64,000 nucleotides of DNA, taken from positions 3,782,001-3,846,000 of the forward strand of contig NC_135242.1 of assembly GCF_947623445.1 (NCBI RefSeq), given 5' to 3'. Position numbers and translations under genes: made by a program. The notes under the pieces are model-generated. The model was given only the letters and a program-made list of their open reading frames with translations, was not told the origin of the DNA and did not search any database. Of this stretch, positions 29,338 through 40,862 are shown piece by piece. The stretch comes from Clavelina lepadiformis (lineage: Eukaryota; Chordata; Ascidiacea; Aplousobranchia; Clavelinidae). Each line of letters starts with the position of its first letter. The first letter of the stretch is position 1.

Positions 29338-29362
29338 AAACAGTAGGTTATTATTGATTGTT

Positions 29363-30154
29363 ATGGGGATTGACTGGATTTCAACCTTGTACGCTGCTAC
29401 AGTTGCTGCTGGTGGCATTGTTGGTTACCTCAAGGCTGGTGAGTGCTAGTTTATATTTCCTATTATAAAGAACATCAGCATACATCTGTTAACTGTCACA
29501 CGACTAGTTATACAGTTGATTTCCTATAACTTGGAAATCTTTGTTGGACAACTCCGATTGCCAATTCTTATAGTTAACTAATAGCCTGTTCAGCAGGTAG
29601 TGCACAGTTACAATCCTATGGACGGATGGCTATCGATTGGGTATCAAAGGCTGCGAAAACATTTCTTGAGACCATATGCAATATCATATAATGACATGTT
29701 TTTGCAGGGAGTACACCTTCCCTAGCTGCTGGACTTTTATTTGGAGGCTTGGCTGGCTTCGGTGCATATCGTACCTCAGTGGACCCAACCGATCAGTGGC
29801 TTACCTTGGGTGGGTTAACTAATTATGTTAAACTTTGGAAAGGTTGCTTGTGAGTTGATTTAGTTAAAATTCATAGTGAGTTATTTTAACTTAGTGGTTT
29901 ATAATGCATACTTTACCAGGTATTTCACTTTCTCTCGGTGGTCTTATGGGATTTAGGTTCTACAATTCTGGAAAGTTCATGCCTGCTGGATTAGTTGCTT
30001 TGTTGAGGTTAGTAATATAAATTTCGGTTACAAGCTAGTTGTGGTGTTTCTTTGCTTTGTTCAGGTTTCTATAAGACGCTTATTTTTTAGTGTTGCTATG
30101 GTTGGTCGTTGTATCTACACTTTACAAACTGCACCTCCAGGAAAGAATGATTAG
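29363..30154 (+). CDS. TMEM14: TMEM14 family small membrane protein
   Basis: Four exons (29363-29438, 29708-29809, 29920-30007, 30091-30154) join in consistent phases 1, 1 and 2 to give 109 aa. Hallmarks are [28 protein letters not shown] and the C-terminal [19 protein letters not shown], all typical of TMEM14A/C (RFxxSxKxMPAGL). Three to four hydrophobic segments fill the protein. Family knowledge: inner mitochondrial membrane; TMEM14C supports porphyrin import for haem synthesis. An unpaired acceptor sits 25 nt before the ATG. No polyadenylation signal was found between its stop and the ARMC7 start 102 bp on, which suggests shared transcription. Whether it is the A-, B- or C-type is not decidable here. 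Confidence 0.92.
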
Positions 30155-30256
30155 TCTCTGTTAATGAAATTCCTGCAACATTAATCGTGTTTATTGTTTT
30201 TTTTTGACTAACGCAAGCACCGATATCATTGTGTATAATTTTGGCCAACATCAAGC
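30155..30256 (+). promoter_or_regulatory. TMEM14-ARMC7 intercistronic gap
   Basis: Only 102 bp separate the TMEM14 stop from the ARMC7 start. The gap has no AATAAA, but it has a T-rich tract followed by TGACTAAC, a branch-point-like sequence, and an AG at 30215-30216, leaving 40 nt before the ARMC7 ATG. This is the arrangement expected of a tunicate operon, where the downstream message is released by spliced-leader trans-splicing. It is inferred from spacing and motifs only. Confidence 0.45.
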
Positions 30257-30859
30257 ATGTTTTCATCGTTTGAGCGACTGAAGAGAAAAACTACGTCAAA
30301 AGACCTGAACCGTTCTGATTATTTGCAAGCTCTTGTCACTGAATTTCAAGAGACGCAAGATAACTCTGCTAAGGAACAAGTTTTAGCGAACTTGGCCAAC
30401 TTTGCTTATGATCCCATTAATTACCAGTACTTGCGCGATTTGCGCGTTATTGATTTGTTCATAGACTGCATTGATATCGATGAAGATGTTAATGGAAGCA
30501 TAGTAGAGCACGGCATTGGAGGTTTATGCAATTTAGCCCCGGAACCTGAAAATCGTCAACTTATTCTAGACCACCCTGCCTCGATCGAAAATGCTATAAG
30601 ATGTCTATCGAGTTCGGTCGAAGAAACCGTTTTGTCTGCCATCACTTTACTGATGCAGTTGGTTATACCAAATTCGCGGTCGCGCATCGTCACAACGGCG
30701 GTAGTCGAATGTATGCAAAATTTTGCGACGATGCAAAACGCCAGATATAGAAATCTTGCCGTCATCTTTTTGGAGGATTATTGCTCCGCCGAAGAACGGG
30801 CACTTGCTACCCAAGGGACCAGTGGCCAATATCTCTACATTCCTGTTCCTAAGAAATGA
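30257..30859 (+). CDS. ARMC7: Armadillo repeat-containing protein 7
   Basis: A single exon of 200 codons. Residues 20-60 ([27 protein letters not shown]) match the human ARMC7 N-terminus almost word for word; [21 protein letters not shown] and [13 protein letters not shown] follow in order. The protein is a short armadillo/HEAT-type helical repeat. Family knowledge places ARMC7 with spliceosome-associated factors, though its mechanism is little known. AATAAA at 30886 lies 27 nt after the stop, giving a very short 3' end. It follows TMEM14 by 102 bp on the same strand and may be the second gene of a two-gene operon. Complete length compared with human (198 aa). Confidence 0.95.
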   Translation: MFSSFERLKRKTTSKDLNRSDYLQALVTEFQETQDNSAKEQVLANLANFAYDPINYQYLRDLRVIDLFIDCIDIDEDVNGSIVEHGIGGLCNLAPEPENRQLILDHPASIENAIRCLSSSVEETVLSAITLLMQLVIPNSRSRIVTTAVVECMQNFATMQNARYRNLAVIFLEDYCSAEERALATQGTSGQYLYIPVPKK

Positions 30860-30891
30860 GTTATTTCTATTCGCAATTCGGGGTTAATAAA

Positions 30892-33800
30892 ACGTATAAG
30901 TTGCTCTATTGTTTTTTATAGTTTAGGTAAAGTTGATCAAGTGCTAACTAGTTGCTGATAATGGAGTACAACTAAAGCAGAAAGGCTCATAGTCATAACT
31001 CATAACCAATTTATTTGCAGAAAAAATCATAAACTTTTTTCGGCTTGACGTCGTCCTCCACCAGAATGATAATCTGGTATTTGCAAAATAACTTTCAAAA
31101 AGCTACATACAAGAAATAGGGGAAACTATAATTGTTCTTGTGAGAACTGACACAACCATGAATGAAACGATTGATTCGATTCATTACTTTGAAACAAAAT
31201 ATTGAATGAAATTATGTGACGTTAGTCACCGATTTTAGGCACGTAAGCAAATACCGTGCACAGCCGCCTTAGGTCATTACGATCCTTGCAGATGTTTACA
31301 TTAAGTTGTTTTTTTAATTTTGAAGGATTGGCGTATTAAGAGGTATGGGTTAGTAAGTTATAAATATAACTGTAACTAGCGTGAAGCAGTTTATCAGCGG
31401 TAGGCTAAAGTACATTACTAAATTGTCTAATAAACTTTACGTTTTATCAGTAAGTCTTATGTTTACCTTCATTTTTTGTGAAAATATAAGCATATGCTAA
31501 GAATAATAGCTAGCCATGTTTATTCACACCCACACTAATAGACGGGTCATATCCATATATGCAAATAAACATATCAGTCCAATAACTTTGAATACTTTCT
31601 GTAGTGATTTTAATACTTTGTTACTGTACGTGTGCAACGTTTAACAAGCAGAAGAATAAAAATTACCAAATTAACGCAGGCCTAACTCCAAGGGAAGATT
31701 CAGTTTTACGTTTTATTTTTGATGCTTTCTTACTTTCTTTATACATTAATAAATTCAGCATGTTAGGCTAAGCATAACTAGTGCCTCAAAATTGCAAACT
31801 GCTTAAGCACAAACCTGTCTAATCTCAAAATTTCATACGCTTTAAAAAAAACATGAAACTTTTTCTTGTGAATTAGTCACTAATTAGTACGTATCATTTT
31901 CGACTTTTTCTTACAAATTTTAGGAGCTATCGTAAAGAAAAGTTGACAGCTTTGTGGTCGCCTCTTCTTGTGTGTCAATTTGCTCCAAAAAAAACCGCAA
32001 TTTTTATGAGGCTTCTGGCGGCCTTTTTTGTGCCACTTGAAACGGTTTTCTTTCACTTTACAGAAAGTAGAACAACAGTAGTCCATGTAATGCTGTTTAA
32101 TTTTCTCTTGTCATACCGCTTACATCAGCCATTTTTGACGCACCAAACCTTCATCAAGAAGGAAAATCCCTTTACGTTGCGCGGAGTTTTTATATTTTCT
32201 TTTGTACTCAGCAATTGCGCTGTGGTCGTTTTATTTCTTCTTTGCAAGGTTGGTCTATTTTCCGTCAGTAGGTGACGCCTTTGCTTTGACTGGCAACCCG
32301 TCTGGACTATTATTTTATAGCTCGTATTTAGCTACAATGTGAGAAAGGAGGTATAAACCAAATTCTAATCGATTTTTCGTCCATATAGTGGTTTTGCTAA
32401 TCAATTTTATTCGAAATTGTGGATTATAGCTTATAAGGTTTTTCTTACAATGATCCGTAATTTTTCCAATATTGATTTATTTCTTATTTTTGCTAAAATC
32501 TAAAACACTCCTTTGTCTGTGAACAAGGTGCTAATTAGTTAACAGCAGCCCAATGACAAACTTGTTTCAGTTTTGTAAATTGTTGTTTTTCGTAATAAAT
32601 AGTTAATTAATCATTCTTGTGTACTATGTAGTGTACGAACTGTATCCCTTCTTGATGTAGGCTACTGTATTTGGACACCTTGGATCAATGACACCTTCAA
32701 CATGGTCTTGGACATATGTATGTCCACATAACAACTGCTTGTGCATCAGTTATTCGTGTAGTTTTTTCATCGTTAGTTTTTTCATATGACATAGACATTC
32801 TGCGTAACGTTAATGGTCATATTGACCTATTTTATGCAAAAGTATTAATAAGAAGTGTGACAACATGCTATAACAAGTGACAACATGCCCATGCCCATGC
32901 ACTGCTCAAACTATCAAACGTATGCTATAATAAAGAATGTACAATAGGAATAAAGAAACTGTTAAACTTTGTACATACACAGTAAGTTATTGAAATTACT
33001 ACGGAAACTATCTTCTGTAAATGTGAAAATATTTGGTGGAAAAGTAGGCTATGAGTATTTGCTTAAGTAGAGGCAACTATACTGTATTAAGCGAGCACAA
33101 ACTATTATTTTCTATAGTTTACAAAAAAATGAGCCACAAAGATGACGCACAGATGGCATTCATACGAGGCATTAGGGTAGATCAAAGTTTTTGTGAATCA
33201 TGTTGCGTAAAAACGTGACTCGTACTTATATAATACATTCGCTGTTGAAAATGACAAGGTAGTAGGTAGTGATTGCAATACTTCGGTTATCAATACAGTA
33301 GCAGTTTTAATTGAGAACATGCTAAAAAGATCTCGTGACGTCACCAATTACAGTCTGTTGTTTTTGGGTAGCACCCTGCCATCGGTGACGTTACGTGGTT
33401 GCTAATTGCTATAGCCATTAGAATACTAACAACTAGATACAAAGCTGATAATGACTGAACCATTTTAACCCAGTATATAGTAAAATATAAAAATAAAATA
33501 AAAGTTGACACTTTTTAGGGTTCACTTTTATTTTTAATTCTCCTAAACAAGCAAAAGCTTGCTTCATCATGTATATACTAACAGATGACAACTAGACGTT
33601 ATGCTAATACCTGTGATAAATATATCAATTAATGTAATATAAACTTGTGTACGACATAGAATTCTCGTCTAGCGAATCAGCGAAGCATAACACTTTGTGA
33701 CGTAATCGATTGCTTCTCTGTTACTGTGCGTGCATTACGAGTCATCACTTAACAGTCGTATGTTCAACGCCGCAACATGTCTTTATGCTGTTGCTGTAAC

Positions 33801-34045
33801 AACGTTCTATTTTGATTTATTCGTTCAATGAAGCTTCAATATAATCAGATTATACAGTTGTCATTCCAGTGTCATTATTGCTGAAGTCTATCAAAGTTCA
33901 CTGTTAAGATATACACAAGTAAACAGACTTTGTAAGGAAGTGGGCAAACCTTACAGGTTAAGGTACCATACACCACTTTTTCATTACATACCTAATATTA
34001 ACGACTCATTATAGTATGGTTGCCACCAGGCATAATAATCTTATT
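30892..34045. other. Gene-free stretch
   Basis: About 3 kb of AT-rich sequence downstream of ARMC7 with no recognisable gene. A frame of about 110 codons at 31943-32275 has no family resemblance. A perfect CRE-type octamer TGACGTCA lies at 33336-33343. A small hairpin (CAAGC-AAAA-GCTTG) lies near 33550. Confidence 0.4.
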
Positions 34046-34053
34046 GTCTAATG

Positions 34054-34316
34054 CAGTGATTCCTAAACTGTGTGCCGCGATTCTATTTCGAATTTTGGAA
34101 AGAAACTCTATAAATATTTAAAATAATGCATGCAGACAAGCATATGCGACTTAAAAGCGCTCTAACTGCTTCAGTAGCTGATAAATAAGCACATCCATCG
34201 CATTTACACGTGAAAATAATGTTTTTTAAAGCAACTTTTCTTCTCTTCTAAGTGTGCCGCGAGCGTTTTATAATTTTTCTAGTGTGCCACAGGCTGAAAA
34301 AGTTTGGGAACCACTG
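34054..34316. mobile_element. Short non-autonomous hAT-type element B
   Basis: A 263-bp insertion with a perfect 8-bp target duplication, gtctaatg at 34046-34053 and 34317-34324. The terminal inverted repeats are CAGTGATTCCTAAACT on the left and CAGTGGTTCCCAAACT read inward from the right. Both the duplication length and the CAGTGGTTC-type end are characteristic of hAT elements. It has no open frame of note. The ends are unrelated to elements A and C in this window, so it belongs to a different family. Confidence 0.85.
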
Positions 34317-34551
34317 GTCTAATGACTTGTTACATTTCTATGGTATAGAAATCTAACTCTTTATTGGTGACGTCACGTAGCTGTATTTAGTAATTTAGAG
34401 AGGCAGGAACGCAGGGTCGTACCTTATTGTTTATCTTTTGTCATTGTCTGTGGGAAAGAGATTTTTTTCGCCATACAAATAATAGCTAAATTACACAAAT
34501 TAAAAAAAATTTAAACAAAATTTACAGTTGCTTTCTCTCTCCACTCTCTAA

Positions 34552-34700
34552 ATCTTAACTTCAATTAAACCCTAAATAACTAAAATCAACTTTTTGCTTA
34601 CTTTTTGCTTTGCGTACTCTTTAATTCCTAACCTAACTGCCTATCTTCATGTTTAACAACGGCTTGCGTGACCTACTTTCGGTGAAATAGTCACTTTCGT
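34552..34700 (+). repeat. Dispersed repeat, copy 1
   Basis: About 150 bp sharing blocks with copies 2 and 3: ACTTCAATTAAACCCTAAA, CCTAACCTAACTGCCTAT, a GTTTAACAACGGCTTGCGTG block, then GTGACCTACTTTC and GTGAAATAGTCACTTTC. No open frame. Family unknown; ends are approximate because only the shared blocks can be seen. Confidence 0.55.
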
Positions 34701-35289
34701 CCGTGAGAAAGCAGAAGCAGTGCTGGAGAGGGGCGGGGTGTTGTTCCTTTGTTTGAGACTATAAGCCTAGGCCTATACCGCCGTCTGGGCCTGGTCGTAC
34801 TGGTACATATCAGCATAAAACTAGGCTATGGACATGGTAACGTTGATATAAGAAAGTGTGTTCGTTTTTAGGGCTATTGGTATAGGCTCTTGTTCATTAA
34901 CTAGGCTGCTACACCAGGACTTAGAGGCTGTGGTTTGCAAATTTGTTTGGTTAGTCTAACAAGTTGGTTGTCAGCAACAACACATTTCCGGGTCTAGTAT
35001 GCAAGTGCACAACCACAGGATGCCTTTGTACACTAGACCCACATTTCCTTGATGTCTAGAATTGTTATTAATAATTCCCAACCTACTGCAAGTAGTAATC
35101 TGCCCGTCTGGAAAGTGGGCTATAGTAAATATTTGCATGCAGTGAAACCGCACTTCTTTGCTTATTATCATGAGATGGGTTTAAGATAAAAATTGGCGTG
35201 AATGTTGATGAATCTTGTGCATGCAGCAGCCAAACTTTACACTGAGAATAGGCTGTCATGTTAACCTAACCTAGTAATAGGATGTCAAT

Positions 35290-35445
35290 GTAAACTTAAC
35301 CAAAATCTTCCTTCTAATCTAAATTTAACTTCAATTAAGCCCTAAATAACTTCAATCGACTTTTCATACCTAATCTCCTAACCTAGCGGCGTATTTTTAA
35401 CTATAGGCTGTGTGACCTACTTAACAGTGAAATAACTTAACTTAC
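35290..35445 (+). repeat. Dispersed repeat, copy 2
   Basis: A second copy in the same orientation about 740 bp downstream. It has ATCTTCCTTCTAATCTAAAT, ACTTCAATTAAGCCCTAAA, CCTAACCTAGCGGCGTAT and GGCTGTGTGACCTACTTAAC in the same order as copy 1. Divergence from copy 1 is clearly higher than that of the TMEM127 direct repeats, so these are not a recent duplication. Confidence 0.55.
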
Positions 35446-36326
35446 TTAACTGTATATAAAAAAATTAGCCATGTTGGAAAATTTTCTGTTTTTGAGGAAG
35501 AAATCCACCTTGCAACAATGGTTAAAAGCCTACCATAATACCATACCATAAAAACTACCATAATCAAACAATTTTATAAGAATAAATATAGGCTATAGTT
35601 GTACACAGGAAGAGAAAAAGCGTTCTATGGCTAAATCATAATCATGCACTGTTCACTTTAAAATTATGAAAGAATAGGCTAATTTGCTGAAATTTATATT
35701 TTTACAGTATATATATTTACATAAGCAAAAAATATTATTCTTGTGTTCCGATTTTATGTCTTAACCAAACTGCCAATCACAGTTAGCTTTTTGTGAAATA
35801 TAATAAATATGTGCACAATATTGCTGTTTGCAATTAAATGTTCATTTCTGGCTGAACAAAACTTTCACAGAGGTACCAATGAAACAACATTCACTTATAT
35901 ACGTTTTTGATTGACACAAAACTTTGTCACTCTACCATAGGGTTTATAAAATAAGTTTCTGCGAATGCCTCTTCCATTGCATAGTTAAAATTTTTCAATC
36001 GCCCGGCATTTGTATTTTGGAGAAATAAAACAATTATTTGTTAATAGAAGCGAAGCTTCCTTAAATGAAATGCTTTACTGTAAGCTGTAAAGGTCAGTAA
36101 TATAAGCAAGGTATTTTGATGAACCTGGACTACAAACAGTCATGGTTAGCGAGCTTTTTTTGGTTGAACGGATTGAACGCTTTCCTGTTTGAAAACTGTT
36201 TTATGTTTTGATATTTCGTAGTTGTTATTACTCAGATTCAAAGCTACCTAAATCTAATATATATGTGAAAAAGTGTTGGTTAGTTTTGCTCCTAAGTTTT
36301 TTCAGGAGAAAAAAGAAGATCATAAA

Positions 36327-37929
36327 ATGTCTTTGTTCAGAAGAAATGGGTCATCCTCGGATGAAAGATCATCTCGATATGCGTATTCTCCGCAATATCG
36401 GAAATTCAAGGAGAAAAACATTCTTTCGGCAATGCTTGGGACTGCAACTATAGTTGTCTTGTGTGCAAGTTTAGTTGAACCAGTTTGGTTTCAACTGGAA
36501 GGAGGAAAATGTGGTAAACCCTACCTTGGTGTCAACACCTTCTTTGATACTTTTACATCAGGAAGTTTCACAATTGATATTTCAGAAGGTAACTGAACGT
36601 TTTAGTCGATTAAAGAGTGTGACATGTGTGGAAAGTGTTGCTTAACATAATTACCAGCTGTGTTTTTTGTCTATTTCAGGCCACAATCAGTTTGAGTATT
36701 GCGTCAATTCGAAAACTGTTACTTTGGTTCAAGTAATTATTATCTTCTGCATTCTTGCCATTTGTTTTTCTTTATTTTCATTTGTTCTTGATATCATTGC
36801 CCCTCGAACAAAACCGCTGTGGAAGATGCTTAAAAGATACTCTTTGGGTTATATCTTCACAGGTACGTATACTGAGTGATACCAACGTGCAATTTTATAG
36901 GGTGTCATGGTGCCCGAAATTCAGCTGAATTAATGCCCACTGGGTACCCAGTTTTTGATGTGACAAAAGTTTTTGTTGTCACCTCAAAAACCAGTTGCTT
37001 CATTTAATATTTGCACACGCAGTGCCACTGCGAAACATTTTTCTTTCTTGAAACCCGTTCAAGTATTATCGCAGTTTTTTCATGCTCGGATAGAAGAAAA
37101 TCATATGAAAAGCAACCTTCAAATAAGTAGGCATATTGGAACGTATGTTGTTTTTTTTCGATGAGGATAACAATATATCATGATTGATATTTGTTGTGCA
37201 ATAGAATTATATTGCCATATTTATAACAAAGTAAATAGTATGTTTTGTGTTATGCACATGATTGTAGTCTGGATGTTGCCATTGTTAATCGTTTCTCTGC
37301 GGGTTGCCCACAGTTGGAAGATGTATCTGGCATGGTTGAGTTACCTGTTTTGAGGTTTCACACAAAGAGAACTGTATTTAAGCGCAGTGGCACCTACTAA
37401 AAAGTTAAGGATATTCCCTGTATGAAAGCAATATGTAGATTTATGGACTTAATAATGTTTTATGTTATATATTTCATCACCATGCATTGAAATATGTCGG
37501 GTTCATGGTGTTTTAGAATGGATGTGATAAATTTTATCTATCTACATAATATGTAGTTTATGAAAAAATGGTGTTCAGTGGCTTGGTCAGATTCTGATCC
37601 ATTCAATCTTTTATTTATACCCAGCCTTGCTTTGTGCCACAATCGTGGGATTTTCCTACTGGGCGTCACAGGAAATCTATGACTTACAATACAACAATAG
37701 AAAATACGAGGGAAGTAAAGTTCTTGTTTCCTTTGCCACTGGAGTCTACCTAGTGACGGCTGCAGGAGGAATTGCGATTCTGGCAACGGCTTCGAACCTG
37801 ATGCGGCAATATCCAACAGATGAAGAGGAACAAGCTGAAAGGTTAATGGATGAACAGTCGGACGATGAAAGTGAGAGTCCTTGGGGAAACCTTGCTGCTG
37901 CCGGAGGGCCTCCTCCTTACGTACCTTGA
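36327..37929 (+). CDS. TMEM127: Transmembrane protein 127
   Basis: Three exons (36327-36588, 36680-36862, 37625-37929) join in phase 1 both times to give 249 aa. The four-TM layout and signature pieces match human TMEM127: ASLVEPVWFQLEGGKC (human TALAEPAWLHIHGGTC), IIAPRTKPLWK, CATIVGFSYWASQEI (human CATVIGFSYWASELI), AGGIAILATASNLMRQYPT and the C-terminal PPPYVP (human PPPAYTP). Family knowledge: an endosomal/lysosomal tumour suppressor that restrains mTORC1 and affects RET trafficking; the acidic C-tail carries trafficking signals. An acceptor lies 21 nt upstream of the ATG. The last intron and the sequence past the stop carry near-identical 220-bp repeats bracketing exon 3. Confidence 0.93.
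37035..37254 (+). repeat. Direct repeat, intron copy (TMEM127)
   Basis: Aligns without gaps to 38127-38346 with 7 differences in 220 bp (about 97% identity), offset exactly 1092 bp. It lies in TMEM127 intron 2. Shared start ACATTTT and shared end TGTTTTGTGTTATG. No open frame and no inverted termini were seen. Confidence 0.9.
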
Positions 37930-38126
37930 GTGTTTGCGTTGCATAAATATCTTTGAGACTGTTGTCAGTAGATGTGCACATTTTTAGCTTATTCTGCTCT
38001 TTTTCTGTGAAATTCTTCTCTTCATCCAAGCTCTGATAAATGGTTAGTGCCGCCATGTTTATGGTTCCTGCTGTTGCATTTCTGACCATTATTAGATACT
38101 TTTTACTACTTACGTCATTATCAAGC

Positions 38127-38346
38127 ACATTTTCCTTTCTTGAAACCTGTTCAAGTATTATCGCAGTTTTTTCATGCTCGGATAGAAGAAAATCATATAA
38201 AAAGCAACCTTCAAATAAGTAGGCATATTGGAATGTATGTTGTTTTTTTGCGATGAGTATAACAATATATCATGATTGATATCTGTTGTGCAATAGAATT
38301 ATATTGCCATATTTATAACAAAGTAAATAGTATGTTTTGTGTTATG
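38127..38346 (+). repeat. Direct repeat, downstream copy (TMEM127)
   Basis: Partner of 37035-37254. It begins 197 bp after the TMEM127 stop codon, probably in the 3' untranslated region. Gap-free alignment points to a recent duplication or two recent insertions of one element. The roughly 870 bp between the copies include the whole last coding exon. Confidence 0.9.
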
Positions 38347-38661
38347 TTACATGAGTCATTTTACTATCCTGATGCACACATATATGCGGTGATTCATGTT
38401 AAGAAACTGTGAATAATTATTTATGTGGTCATATAAATTACTTTTTCATGTCTTTCAAATAATTCCACATATTTGTTGTGTTACCCCAACAATGCTTGCA
38501 TTGTTTTGACTTTGCGAAGATTTCTTATGCCATGCTGTCTGGTTTCTTTTTTAGTTCTTTCAACATTAACATTTGTTCTTTGCTTGCAAATAATAAGTGA
38601 AATTATTTCTAGGATCAGTCAATTCTAGGACTTTAGGTGATATAATTGCATTATAGCAAAA

Positions 38662-40431
38662 ATGTCTGAACCAGAGCTATTGCTTGATTCCAGTATTCGA
38701 ATGTGGGTGGTTCTTCCCATTGTCTTCATTACATTCATTTTTGGGATTATACGACATTACCTCTCCTTATTGTTGACATCAGAAAAAACAGTCACTCTAG
38801 AACAAGTAAAAAATAGGTAAGCTGTTTCTATGCTTTTTACATATTTGTGGTAAATTCTGCACAGAAGTTTGTGGGTTGTTGTTTGCATTAGTAGTAAATG
38901 CTGAATTTGGAGGTCATATTTTCAGTATTTGTAATTTTTTTTATTTCCAGCCAAGCAATGATTCGTAGTGCCAAACTAAGAGAGAACGGACAGTTTATAC
39001 CTCAACAAGCGTTTGAAAAGAGAAAACAATACTTTTTAGCTGAAGACAGCATAATAATCAAGGGAAAAAACAAGCCTGGACAGGTAAGAAACAGCATCCT
39101 ATTAATAAATGCAACAGACCACTCCAATGTTTTATATTCTCCAATCTTCTGCTTCGTTTTTAAAGGCAAAAAATCCTATGACTGATCCAAGTATGATGAC
39201 TGACATGATGAAAGGAAATGTTCTAAATGTGTTGCCCATGATAGTGATTGGTGGATGGATCCAGTGGACATTTTCTGGTTTCGTAACAAGTACGTAAGCA
39301 GCTAGTAGTATTAAGCGGTTATTTTACTTTGGGTAGAGCTGGGCATTATTCAAAAACTTACAGAATTGTGAATTATGGTTATGCGCCAGCAATCCTTGGT
39401 ACGGAATTGAATAAGTAGTATTTACAACTTTGTAAAATATTTTTCAACGACTTTTTATTAAGATACAAGTTATAACAACAATGTTTACTAACGTTGCCTT
39501 GCCAGAAACTGCGATTATAACAACGATAGTTAACTTCACCACGGTTAAACTTACCACCTACTAGCTCTACAGAAAACGACTTTTATAGCTCCTGGAAAAA
39601 TGTAATCAGAATTATTTAATATTTTCGCATTGCAGTTGAAATTGTCAATTATGTCCAGCTCTAACTTTGGGTTTATAGACATTAAACTTTCATGCAATAT
39701 TTTTTGCAATATAATGGTTAATATTCAGAAAATTTCTTGCTGAATGTAAATTACTTTCAAAACATTTTAGCCAAAGTTCCCTTTCCGTTGACAATTCGAT
39801 TCAAGCCAATGCTCCAAAGAGGAATCGAACTGGAATCGTTGGATGCCTCATGGTATTTTATCGAGAACAAAAACATCCAGTATGAATTGCTAAACATAAA
39901 ACTCATACTGTTTATTGTATATAAACAAGGGTATCATCTGCATCATGGTATTTCTTGAACGTCTTCGGTCTGAGGAGCATGTACTCGCTTATACTGGGCG
40001 AAAACAATGCAGCAGACCAAACCAGACTGATGCAGGAACAAATGTCTGGGGCTGCGATGGCAATGCAACAGGACCCACAAAAGGCATTCAAGGTTGTTGG
40101 TCTGCTTGCTTTGTATGTTTATGTGATGTGTCTGTCATCAGTGGTGAAATTTACTAGTTACTATAGCAGGAAATAGGCAATAAACCGATGTGAGTATGAT
40201 AAATACACACATAAATCGACCACTTGTGTGCACTATGCAATGTGTTTTACTACCAGTATTTACGTTTTTGATGATGTATGATTTGTATTTCCTTGGTAGA
40301 ATGAATGGGAACAACTCATGACTACAAATTACGTAAATGCACTGCACGGTATCGAGGACGTGGTCTGCACCACTCCTGTTGTGTTAGAAGATATTTATAC
40401 CAGGGAGAGGATAGCTGCAAATGCAAGTTAA
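38662..40431 (+). CDS. EMC3: ER membrane protein complex subunit 3
   Basis: Six exons: 38662-38816, 38951-39083, 39166-39289, 39771-39852, 39930-40092, 40300-40431. Phases agree and give 262 aa (human 261). Shared landmarks are [71 protein letters not shown] and [19 protein letters not shown]. The [12 protein letters not shown] match fixes the 77-bp intron 39853-39929, and the last exon starts NEWEQL (human TEWEAL). EMC3 is the Oxa1/YidC-like insertase subunit of the EMC, which inserts tail-anchored and multipass proteins in the ER. AATAAA is at 40669. An acceptor lies only 5 nt before the ATG. Intron 3 holds a hAT-type element. Confidence 0.96.
39334..39663. mobile_element. Short non-autonomous hAT-type element C
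   Basis: A 330-bp insertion in EMC3 intron 3 with a perfect 8-bp target duplication, actttggg at 39326-39333 and 39664-39671. The inverted ends are TAGAGCTGGGCATTATT on the left and TAGAGCTGGACATAATT read inward from the right. TAGAGCTGGGC-type ends and the 8-bp duplication identify the hAT superfamily. No coding capacity. Confidence 0.87.
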
Positions 40432-40862
40432 CATATTTTGTGCAATGAATTTGTTGGTTTTGCCTCGGTAGCACTGGATACTTAAAAGAAATGTACTTAG
40501 TGCTTATAAAATGCATTTCACGAAATCAACACTCACTTTTCCTACTTGCCATACGATGTTTGTGCTGTTTGATGGGAAGGAAATTATTTTTCCCCAAAAC
40601 TGTTTTCTACTGCTAATGTAATGTTTGGCCACATTTTGTTAAAACTTGATCTTGCATTGAAAAAGCAGAATAAAGTATGGACCTTTATTGTAAAGTGCGA
40701 TATGTATTTTAGGAACTTTAGTTGTTATGTCAACCCAAGAATGAAAACTTCAAGGCAAGTATAGCTACTCATGAAACATATTGCACTACAGTCCTCCAAG
40801 AGCATAATTAAAATTGGATGGAGGCTGTTTCAGTTCAAGTCAAGTCAATACAAACACAGCAT

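Larger units (their letters stand above)
34325..36303. other. Gene-free stretch upstream of TMEM127
   Basis: Apart from the two dispersed-repeat copies listed separately, no gene or element with clear ends was found. A TGACGTCA octamer lies at 34368-34375. The region presumably holds the TMEM127 promoter. It ends in an acceptor (aagttttttcag) at 36305, 21 nt before the TMEM127 start codon. Confidence 0.4.

Noticed and set aside
31943-32275. 110-codon open frame rich in Phe and Leu
   Set aside because: The composition is what T-rich DNA gives by chance; no homology or gene signals.
34082-34096. Near match to the Ciona spliced-leader sequence
   Set aside because: Only a partial match (ttctatttcgaat), lying inside hAT-type element B, with no donor or Sm-like site following; not an SL RNA gene.
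37035-38346. The 220-bp direct repeats as terminal repeats of a retroelement
   Set aside because: The interval between them is the TMEM127 last exon and its flanks, with no element coding or primer-binding features.
40093-40176. Read-through of EMC3 exon 5 giving an alternative hydrophobic C-terminus
   Set aside because: The true next exon at 40300-40431 keeps frame and matches the human C-terminal region, so this is intron sequence.
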